DNA of 64,000 nucleotides. Origin: CAMEON01 sp045128275 (lineage in GTDB: Bacteria > Bacillota > Clostridia > Oscillospirales > CAG-272). Of the stretch, positions 57,981-64,000 are shown piece by piece. How positions within the stretch are numbered: position 1 is the stretch's first letter; each line of letters starts with the position of its first letter. Made by a program: the position numbers and the translations under genes. The stretch is from positions 17,229-81,228 of the forward strand of contig JBGVRH010000059.1 of the NCBI GenBank assembly GCA_045128275.1, read 5' to 3'. The notes beneath the pieces were generated by a model, which saw only the letters and a list, made by a program, of their open reading frames with translations, was not told the origin of the DNA and did not search any database.

Positions 57981-58739
57981 ATGTCTGCTCACAAAAAGAA
58001 CCGCGTGCGTCTGCGCGCTCTTGTTTTGATGGCGGTCTTTGCCGCGCTGGCCTACGCCGCTATGTTCGTCTTCCGCTTCAACGTCACCTTCCTGACCTTT
58101 GATCTGAAGGATTCCATTATTACCCTGTCGGGTCTTCTGTTGGGCCCCGTTGCCGCTGCCGTCGGCTCGCTTCTGGTGGCTACCCTGGAATTCATCACCA
58201 TCGGGGACACAGGCTGGTACGGCTTTCTCATGAATTTCGCGTCCTCCGTCACGTTTTCGGTGGTGTGTGCTGTGATGTACCGCCGCAATAAGAAGCTCTC
58301 GGGGGCGATTTTGTCCCTGGCTTCGGGCGTGGTCGCCCTGGTGGCCGTTATGCTGACTCTGAATCTGGTGGTGACCCCCTTCTACATGGGTGCCCCCCGT
58401 TCCGCCGTCATCGACATGATCCCCACCCTGCTCCTGCCCTTCAACCTCATCAAGGCCCTGGTCAACGCCACCCTGGTGCTGATCCTCTACAAGCCTGTCC
58501 GCCGCGCCATGCAAGCGGCCAACCTTCTGCCGAGAGCCGTCTCGGGTGAAGGGGACTCTGCCGATCCCGCTGAAAAGAAAAAGCAGGCTCGCAGGAGCCT
58601 CTGGATCACCTTGGGCGGTCTGGTCTTCATGGCCGTCGTCATTTTCCTGTTCGTCACCCTGCTCCACGGTAGCTTCTCCTGGGTAGGCGACTTCACTTGG
58701 TTTGAAAATCTCACCGATCTGTTCGGTGCTTCCCAATAA
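57981..58739 (+). CDS. ribU: Riboflavin ECF-transporter substrate-binding subunit RibU
   Basis: A 252-residue membrane S component that binds riboflavin and works with a shared energy-coupling module encoded elsewhere. It has about six membrane spans and the RibU segments FDLKDSIITLSGLLLGPVAA, LEFITIGDTGWYGFLMNFAS, LNLVVTPFYMGAPRSAVIDM and PTLLLPFNLIKALVNATLVL. The C-terminal extension (about residues 180-252) adds a charged linker and one more membrane span, longer than a usual RibU of about 190-200. ATG 57981 follows GAAAGGA; an in-frame start further upstream has no ribosome-binding site. An FMN riboswitch precedes it. Confidence 0.93.
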   Translation: MSAHKKNRVRLRALVLMAVFAALAYAAMFVFRFNVTFLTFDLKDSIITLSGLLLGPVAAAVGSLLVATLEFITIGDTGWYGFLMNFASSVTFSVVCAVMYRRNKKLSGAILSLASGVVALVAVMLTLNLVVTPFYMGAPRSAVIDMIPTLLLPFNLIKALVNATLVLILYKPVRRAMQAANLLPRAVSGEGDSADPAEKKKQARRSLWITLGGLVFMAVVIFLFVTLLHGSFSWVGDFTWFENLTDLFGASQ

Positions 58740-58753
58740 AGAAAGGTTTTTCT

Positions 58754-59269
58754 ATGAAAGAAGCTATTATGCTCTTTTTCGAGGAGGCTGTCGGCCAAGA
58801 GCTGTCGGTCATCCTCTGCTCCATGATCCCCATCATCGAGCTGCGAGGCGCCATCCCTGTGGGCTGGTTCATCTTCGATATGCCTTGGTGGCAGAGCTTT
58901 CTGTTCGCTGTCATTGGTAATATGATCCCCGTCCCCTTCATCCTCCTCTTCATCCGCAAGGTGCTGGACTGGATGGAGCATTGTCGGGTGGGGTTCTTCA
59001 ATAAGATTGCAGGCTGGCTCCGCCGCAAGGCCGATAAGAACGTGGACAAGATCACTAAGTACGGCTTCTGGGGTGTCTGCTTTTTCATCGCTATCCCACT
59101 GCCTGTTACGGGCGCGTGGACAGGCTCTCTGGTAGCCGCCACCATCAAAATGAACTTCTGGAAGGCGCTTCTTTCCGCCCTTCTGGGTGTTCTCATCGCC
59201 GGTGTGATCGTGACTCTGATTTGTCTGGGCATCAGCAGTGGTGTCACTTGGCTTGAATGGCTGATCTGA
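58754..59269 (+). CDS. COG2426-type small membrane protein
   Basis: A 171-residue membrane protein of the COG2426 family, often labelled small multidrug export protein, without firm functional proof. The signature SMIPIIELRGAIPVGWFIFD (about residues 23-42) is clear, followed by FLFAVIGNMIPVPFILLFIR, a basic amphipathic loop (AGWLRRKADKNVDKITKYGF) and two further spans (IPLPVTGAWTGSLVAATI, ALLGVLIAGVIVTLICLGIS). GAAAGG precedes the ATG. It starts 14 bases after ribU and is followed 20 bases later by a lipoprotein gene, so it belongs to the same operon. Confidence 0.9.
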   Translation: MKEAIMLFFEEAVGQELSVILCSMIPIIELRGAIPVGWFIFDMPWWQSFLFAVIGNMIPVPFILLFIRKVLDWMEHCRVGFFNKIAGWLRRKADKNVDKITKYGFWGVCFFIAIPLPVTGAWTGSLVAATIKMNFWKALLSALLGVLIAGVIVTLICLGISSGVTWLEWLI

Positions 59270-59289
59270 ACGTAATGGAGGTTTTTTAT

Positions 59290-60759
59290 ATGACGACCAA
59301 ACGCATTCTGTCCCTTCTTCTGGCTCTCCTTATGGCTGTGAGCCTGCTGCTCACCGTTGTTTCCTGCGGTGAGTCCACCGAGGATCCCGCCGATCAAGGC
59401 GGCAGTACCGAGGCGGGAAGCCAGTCCGAGACCGAGACTGCCTCCCCCTACGATCTGCTGGACAAGGAATCCTTCGACCGTGAATTCTCCGTCCTCGTCC
59501 GCGATGACTGCGTGGATGACTTCGTCGTCGAGGGCATGAAGGGCGACATCCTGGGCGATTCTCTCTACGAGCGCAATACTGTGGTTGCCGAGGATTTTGG
59601 CGTGGAATTCGTCTTCAACTACCAGGGCAATTCCTACAGCGCGGTCAACGAGGCCGTCAAGCAGCAGGTCAACGGCGGTCTGGATGACTACGACAGCTAC
59701 ATTGGCCACAAGTATTCCTTCACCAACCTGGCCATGAGCAACTACCTCTACGACATGGGCAAGATCGCCTCCATGGATCTGACCGGTGCCTGGTGGGATC
59801 AGGGCTGCTATGAGAACCTCACCGTGGGCGGTCACACCTACGTCATGACGGGTGATATCCTCCCCGATTCCTCCATGCGTATCTCCTCCTGCATGGTCTT
59901 CAACAAGGATCTCATGGTGGAGCTGAACAAGTCGGTGGACGAGCTGAACGCCACCGCCCAGAACGGCGGCTTTACCCTGGACGTGCTGAACACCTACTGC
60001 AAGGACGTGACCCTGGATCTCAACGGTGACAGCAAGTTCAATTACATGGATGACCGCTACTGCCTTACGGGCTGGAAGATGGCCGCTCCCTACGCGCTGT
60101 TCTACGGCGCGGGCGGTATGTTCGTCACCATCGAGGACGGTACCCCCGAGGTCACCTACACCGACGAGAAGGTCACGGGCATCTATGAGAAGCTCTACCG
60201 CCTCATGGTGGACGGGAACGCCTACCACGTCACCAACGAGAGCCTCTACGACACCATGTTCGACGTCTTCACCGAGGGCCGCGCCCTGTTCTCCACCATG
60301 ACCCTCCGCCTCATCTCCCAGTACCTGTCCGAGATGGAGGACGCCTACGGGATCCTTCCCGAGCCCAAGTACGACACCTACCAGGAGGAGTACCTCTCCT
60401 TCGTCAACGGCTCCACCTCCCTGGTCATGATCGCCAAGACCGAGGCTGACCCCGAGTTCGTGGGTACCGTCATGGAGGCCATGGCAACCTACAACTACAC
60501 CCATGTCACCCCCAATATGTTCCAGGTGGTCACCAAGCTCCAGGCCGCCCAGGATCCCCAGTCCGCCGCTATGGTGGATCTCATCATCCGCAATCGCGTC
60601 TTCGACCTGGGCTACTTCGCTGACCTGGGCGTCACCAACCTGGTGCGCGACAGCCTGATCTCGGAGCGTCTGGAGATCGCCTCCAGCCTCCAGTCGGGTC
60701 GCAAGGCCGCCGAGCGCGCCCTGACCAAGCTTCTCGCCAATATGGAGAAGTTTGACTGA
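59290..60759 (+). CDS. Lipoprotein resembling extracellular solute-binding proteins (paralogue 1)
   Basis: A 489-residue lipoprotein. The signal has a basic start (MTTKRILSL), a hydrophobic stretch and a lipobox LTVVSC with Cys at residue 26. An acidic Ser/Thr/Glu linker leads to a two-lobed solute-binding-like body: ERNTVVAEDFGVEFVFNYQG, YDSYIGHKYSF, WWDQGCYENLTVGGHTYVMT, ISSCMVFNKDLMVELNKS, and late EPKYDTYQEEYLSFVNGSTS and FVGTVMEAMATYNY. The pattern matches the family 1 sugar-binding lipoproteins. GGAGG lies 8 bases before ATG 59290. It is followed after 33 bases by a close paralogue; no permease or ATPase gene is linked, so the ligand is unknown. Confidence 0.88.
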   Translation: MTTKRILSLLLALLMAVSLLLTVVSCGESTEDPADQGGSTEAGSQSETETASPYDLLDKESFDREFSVLVRDDCVDDFVVEGMKGDILGDSLYERNTVVAEDFGVEFVFNYQGNSYSAVNEAVKQQVNGGLDDYDSYIGHKYSFTNLAMSNYLYDMGKIASMDLTGAWWDQGCYENLTVGGHTYVMTGDILPDSSMRISSCMVFNKDLMVELNKSVDELNATAQNGGFTLDVLNTYCKDVTLDLNGDSKFNYMDDRYCLTGWKMAAPYALFYGAGGMFVTIEDGTPEVTYTDEKVTGIYEKLYRLMVDGNAYHVTNESLYDTMFDVFTEGRALFSTMTLRLISQYLSEMEDAYGILPEPKYDTYQEEYLSFVNGSTSLVMIAKTEADPEFVGTVMEAMATYNYTHVTPNMFQVVTKLQAAQDPQSAAMVDLIIRNRVFDLGYFADLGVTNLVRDSLISERLEIASSLQSGRKAAERALTKLLANMEKFD

Positions 60760-60792
60760 TCGAATCCCCAAATACATCTTTAGGAGGATGAA

Positions 60793-62259
60793 ATGAAATA
60801 CTTGACAATGAAAAGAAGCCTGTCCCTTCTGATGGCCCTGGTCATGGTACTGGGCACCCTCTTCCTGGCCGTTTCCTGCGGTACCGGTGAGGAGGATCCT
60901 TCCAAGGATACCGTGGATCAGACCACCGGCGAGGCCGAGACCGATAAGCCCCTGGCCTATGACACGGTGGAGAAGAAGCAGTTTGACCGCGAGTTCAACA
61001 TTATGACCCGTGACGACATCGCTGAGGACTTTGAAATTGAGGATCTGAAGGGTGATCTACTGGACGATATGCTCTACGAGCGGAACGCCAAGGTCGCCAC
61101 CGACTTCGATATTGAGTTTAGCTACTACAAGCTGCCCTACGCCGAGGTCAACAGCACCATGAATACCCAGGCTACCAGCGGCACCGACGACTACGATATG
61201 TACGTCGGCCACAAGTATTCCTTCGGTACCTGCGCCCAGAACAATTACTGCTACAACCTGGGGGAGATCGAGGCCATGGATCTGACCCAGCCCTGGTGGG
61301 ATCAGAACTGCTATGCCAACATGACGGTCAACGGCCGTACCTACATGATCACGGGCGATATCTTCCCCTCCTCCATGCTGACCTCCTCCTGCCTGGTGTT
61401 CAACCGCAAGATGGTCAAGGAGATGGGTAAGTCGGACACCGCCCTGTTCGAGATGGCCCGTAACGGCGACTGGACCATGGATGCCATGTATGACTACTGC
61501 AAGGACGTGTCCTTCGACCTCAACGGTGACGGCAACATGAGCTACACCGACGACCGCTACTGCCTGACCTCCTGGATGATGGACGTGCCCTTCAGCATGT
61601 ACTATGCCTGCAACGAGAGCTTCGTGACCATCGTGGACGGTACTCCCGAGATGACCTACTCCACCGAGAAGGTGGTCAACATCTACGAGAAGATCTACAA
61701 GATCATCGTGGAGCAGAACTCCTACTTCGTCACCGATCTGAATCAGTATGCCACCACCTACGAGCCCTTCGTGGGCGGCCGCGCCATGTTCTGCGACGTG
61801 ACCCTGTCCAAGATTACCACCTTCATCTCCGAGATGGACGATCCCTACGGCATCCTGCCCATGCCCAAGTACGACACCAATCAGGCCGAGTATATGTCCT
61901 TCGTGAACGGCTCCTCCGCCATGGTCATGGTAGCCAAGACCGAGGCCGATATCGACTTCGTGGGTACCATCATCGAGGCTATGGCCACCTTCAACTACGA
62001 CAACGTGACCCCCCAGCTCTTTGAGGTCTCCACCAAGCTCCAGGCCGCTCAGGATCCCGATTCCTCCGCCATGGTGGACTACATCGTCCGTAACCGTATC
62101 TTCGACCTGGCCTACTTCGCGGACTTCGACATCTCCAACGTGGTGCTCAATGCCCTCAAGGAGAAATCCGAGAGCATTGCCTCCAAGATGACCGCCGCCG
62201 CCCGTAGCTCCAAGAACAAGCTGAACCGCCTGGTCGCCCAGTTCGAGAAGCACGAGTAA
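60793..62259 (+). CDS. Lipoprotein resembling extracellular solute-binding proteins (paralogue 2)
   Basis: A 488-residue paralogue of the preceding protein with the same length and order of segments. The lipobox is FLAVSC (Cys about residue 30). It shares the body motifs YDTVEKKQFDREFNIMTRDD, ERNAKVATDFDIEF, YDMYVGHKYSF, WWDQNCYANMTVNGRTYMIT, MPKYDTNQAEYMSFVNGSSA and FVGTIIEAMATFNY. Differences concentrate in the centre (EMARNGDWTMDAMYDYCKDV, YYACNESFVTIVDGTPEM), which in solute-binding proteins lines the ligand cleft, so the two may bind different ligands. AGGAGG precedes the ATG. A strong terminator follows, closing the operon that starts at ribU. Confidence 0.88.
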   Translation: MKYLTMKRSLSLLMALVMVLGTLFLAVSCGTGEEDPSKDTVDQTTGEAETDKPLAYDTVEKKQFDREFNIMTRDDIAEDFEIEDLKGDLLDDMLYERNAKVATDFDIEFSYYKLPYAEVNSTMNTQATSGTDDYDMYVGHKYSFGTCAQNNYCYNLGEIEAMDLTQPWWDQNCYANMTVNGRTYMITGDIFPSSMLTSSCLVFNRKMVKEMGKSDTALFEMARNGDWTMDAMYDYCKDVSFDLNGDGNMSYTDDRYCLTSWMMDVPFSMYYACNESFVTIVDGTPEMTYSTEKVVNIYEKIYKIIVEQNSYFVTDLNQYATTYEPFVGGRAMFCDVTLSKITTFISEMDDPYGILPMPKYDTNQAEYMSFVNGSSAMVMVAKTEADIDFVGTIIEAMATFNYDNVTPQLFEVSTKLQAAQDPDSSAMVDYIVRNRIFDLAYFADFDISNVVLNALKEKSESIASKMTAAARSSKNKLNRLVAQFEKHE

Positions 62260-62292
62260 GCCCCCTAACGGCACTCACTATGCAAACCGACC

Positions 62293-62322
62293 ATCCTCCG
62301 CCCTTTGGGCGGAGGATTTTTT
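62293..62322 (+). terminator. Intrinsic terminator of the ribU-to-lipoprotein operon
   Basis: A stem ATCCTCCGCC/GGCGGAGGAT with a short loop and a run of six T. Confidence 0.93.
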
Positions 62323-62357
62323 GGTGTGTTTTTTCGTCGCGGATCGTAAAAAAACTC

Positions 62358-62386
62358 TTGACAGAATAAGCGTTTTCCTGTATAAT
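62358..62386 (+). promoter_or_regulatory. Sigma-A promoter of metK
   Basis: Consensus TTGACA and TATAAT with a 17-base spacer, directly upstream of the SAM riboswitch. Confidence 0.92.
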
Positions 62387-62403
62387 TAAAGAAGCGAAAT
62401 GCG

Positions 62404-62492
62404 CTTATCAAGAGTGACGGAGGGACAGGCCCTGCGAAGTCACGACAACCTGCCCCGCGCGGTAAGGTGCCAATACCTGCTTTGATGAGAGT
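62404..62492 (+). promoter_or_regulatory. SAM-I (S-box) riboswitch
   Basis: The conserved S-box blocks are present in order: CTTATCAAGAG, GACGGAGGGAC with GGCCCTGCGAAGTC, CGACAACC, then GGTGCCAATACCTGC and the closing TTTGATGAGA. SAM binding is known to favour termination, which would lower metK expression when SAM is plentiful. Confidence 0.95.
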
Positions 62493-62502
62493 CAGACAAA
62501 GA

Positions 62503-62538
62503 AAACGCCCGCTGTCTCTCCTCGGCAGGGGCGTTTTT
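62503..62538 (+). terminator. SAM-riboswitch terminator
   Basis: AACGCCC pairs with GGGCGTT, followed by a T run, in the leader between the aptamer and metK. Confidence 0.88.
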
Positions 62539-62584
62539 CGTCGCTTTTTACTCGTTTGTAATCAAATCGAAAGGACATAGAATC

Positions 62585-63775
62585 ATGATCAACGACAACC
62601 GCAAAGTTCTGTTTACCAGCGAATCCGTGACCGAGGGTCACCCCGATAAGATCTCCGACAAGATCTCCGATGCCATTCTGGACGAGCTGCTCCGCCAGGA
62701 TCCCATGTCCCGCGTCGCCTGCGAGACCTTCTGCACCACCGGTCTTGTTGCCATCATGGGTGAGATCACCACCAAGGCCACCGTGGACTTCCAGAAGATC
62801 GTCCGCGAGACCGTCCGCGAGATCGGCTACACCCGTGCCAAGTACGGCTTTGACTGCGACTCCTGCGCCGTCATCTCCTCCATCCACGAGCAGTCCCCCG
62901 ATATCGCCATGGGCGTGGACAAGTCTCTGGAGGCCAAGAACGGCGAGTCCGACGGCCTGGACACCGGCGCGGGCGACCAGGGTCTCATGTTCGGCTACGC
63001 CTGCAACGAGACTCCCGAGCTCATGCCCCTGCCCATCTCCCTGTCCCACGAGCTGGCCAAGCGTCTGACCGCCGTCCGCAAGAGCGGCGAGCTGGACTAC
63101 CTCCGTCCCGACGGTAAGACCCAGGTCACCGTGGAGTACGTGAACGGCAAGCCCACCCGTGTGGACACCGTGGTAGTCTCCACCCAGCACTCCGCCGAGG
63201 TCTCCCTGGAGACCATCCGCGAGGACATGATCGAGAAGGTCATCCGTCCCATCGTCCCTGCCGCCCTGCTGGACGAGAACACCAAGTTCTTCGTCAACCC
63301 CACCGGCCGCTTCGTCATCGGCGGCCCTGCCGGTGATACCGGTTTGACCGGCCGCAAGATCATCGTGGACACCTACGGCGGATACGCCCGTCACGGCGGC
63401 GGCGCCTTCTCGGGTAAGGATCCCACCAAGGTGGATCGCTCCGCCTCCTATGCCGCCCGCTACATCGCCAAGAACGTGGTGGCCGCCGGTCTGGCCGACC
63501 ATTGCGAGGTGCAGGTCGCGTACGCCATCGGCGTGGCCAAGCCCGTCTCGGTGCTGGTGGACACCTTCGGCACCGCCAAGGTCTCCGAGGCTGCCATCCA
63601 GGAGGCCGTGCTGAAGCACGTGGATCTCCGTCCCGCCGCCATCATCCAGAAGTTCGACCTCCGCCGTCCCATCTACTGCGATCTGGCCGCCTACGGCCAC
63701 ATGGGCCGCGAGGATCTGAACGCTCCCTGGGAGAAGACCGACCTGGCCGAGACCCTCAAGGCAGAGCTGCTGTAA
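62585..63775 (+). CDS. metK: S-adenosylmethionine synthetase
   Basis: Makes SAM from methionine and ATP in the cytosol. The 396-residue protein contains FTSESVTEGHPDKISDKISD (metal and ATP-binding N terminus), TGLVAIMGEITT, GAGDQGLMFGYACNET (flexible loop region), PDGKTQVTVEY and the signature GGGAFSGKDPTKVDRSASYA near residue 275. Length is typical. AAAGGA precedes the ATG. It is transcribed alone behind a SAM-I riboswitch. Together with metF and metH at the other end of the window it completes the route from homocysteine to SAM. Confidence 0.98.
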   Translation: MINDNRKVLFTSESVTEGHPDKISDKISDAILDELLRQDPMSRVACETFCTTGLVAIMGEITTKATVDFQKIVRETVREIGYTRAKYGFDCDSCAVISSIHEQSPDIAMGVDKSLEAKNGESDGLDTGAGDQGLMFGYACNETPELMPLPISLSHELAKRLTAVRKSGELDYLRPDGKTQVTVEYVNGKPTRVDTVVVSTQHSAEVSLETIREDMIEKVIRPIVPAALLDENTKFFVNPTGRFVIGGPAGDTGLTGRKIIVDTYGGYARHGGGAFSGKDPTKVDRSASYAARYIAKNVVAAGLADHCEVQVAYAIGVAKPVSVLVDTFGTAKVSEAAIQEAVLKHVDLRPAAIIQKFDLRRPIYCDLAAYGHMGREDLNAPWEKTDLAETLKAELL

Positions 63776-63789
63776 TCATCGTATCACCA

Positions 63790-63828
63790 AGGGACGGTAC
63801 CGTTTCGGCACCGTCCCTGTGGCTCTTT
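63790..63828 (+). terminator. Probable terminator after metK
   Basis: AGGGACGGT and ACCGTCCCT form a 9-bp stem 15 bases past the stop; CTCTTT follows at a short distance. Confidence 0.65.
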
Positions 63829-63840
63829 AGCGATATAGGC

Positions 63841-64000
63841 AAATTGCAGTTTATGAGGAACGAGGGGCTCTGCCCCTGCCCCCCGCATAAGGGACTTTTG
63901 AAAAAGTCCCTTATGAATCCCCAAAACTTTCAAAAAGCATAGATATGCCAAGAGAAATGATAGCGGGTAGCATAGAGGAAACCCCCATGGGGCCCCTTCC
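63841..64000. repeat. Dispersed element C, cut by window end
   Basis: It begins AAATTGCAGTTTATGAGGAA and continues with CGAGGGGCTCTGCCCCT, a 14-bp hairpin with a GA loop (63886-63915) and CCCCATGGGGCCCCTTCC, matching the element at 34141-34354 in order. The other end lies outside the window. Confidence 0.78.

Overview
The window looks like the chromosome of a GC-rich Gram-positive bacterium of the class Clostridia, probably a gut commensal. The evidence is Firmicutes-style gene order (yybS-gdpP-rplI-dnaB-tilS-hpt-ftsH next to rpoBC-rpsL-rpsG-fusA-tuf), single-chain iron-sulfur serine dehydratase, an RibU-type riboflavin importer, lipoproteins with Gram-positive lipoboxes, BspA-type leucine-rich-repeat surface proteins, and many TTGACA-N17-TATAAT promoters. 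Genus cannot be fixed from sequence reading alone. No rRNA, phage, transposase or CRISPR array was seen.

Layout: 0-1.6 kb, feoB (cut by the window edge) and feoA, each preceded by a GTTAGC-N4-GCTAAC palindrome. 2-5.4 kb, metF and a short metH. 5.6-9.8 kb, nagA, a membrane protein and a PglF/FlaA1-type nucleotide-sugar dehydratase. 10-12.8 kb, rodA and proS. 13-19.7 kb, three tandem cassettes, each an ECF sigma factor overlapping by 4 bases a single-pass membrane protein; the three membrane proteins share one cytosolic/transmembrane module but carry different ectodomains (two LRR, one unrecognised). 20-26 kb, serine dehydratase, a lipoprotein, a cysteine desulfidase, a membrane protein and a CBM9-like surface protein. 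26-30 kb, tRNA-Arg(CCG) with tandem copies of its 3' flank, a cluster of DnaA-box-like sites, holA and a YgiQ radical-SAM gene. 30-34 kb, an AT-rich gene/regulator pair, a class I lysyl-tRNA synthetase with a fused tRNA-binding domain and a DUF378 protein. 34.4-44.3 kb, the ftsH-to-yybS operon on the minus strand. 44.5-57.6 kb, a possible small RNA, then rpoB (interrupted by one in-frame TAG), rpoC, rpsL, rpsG, fusA and tuf. 57.7-62.3 kb, FMN riboswitch, ribU, a COG2426 membrane protein and two paralogous lipoproteins. 62.4-63.8 kb, SAM-I riboswitch and metK.

How the genes connect: MetF and MetH regenerate methionine and MetK converts it to SAM under SAM-riboswitch control. SdaA and the CyuA-like enzyme remove amino groups or sulfur from serine and cysteine. 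The sigma cassettes look like a set of parallel surface-to-transcription signalling lines built on one chassis. This is the best candidate for a little-described system here.

Between genes lies a family of about 200-250 bp elements that share AAATTG-N2-GTTT-like ends in inverted orientation but enclose different hairpin-rich cores. Long open frames opposite the highly expressed genes are codon-bias shadows and are not annotated. All statements come from reading the sequence; no database search was run.
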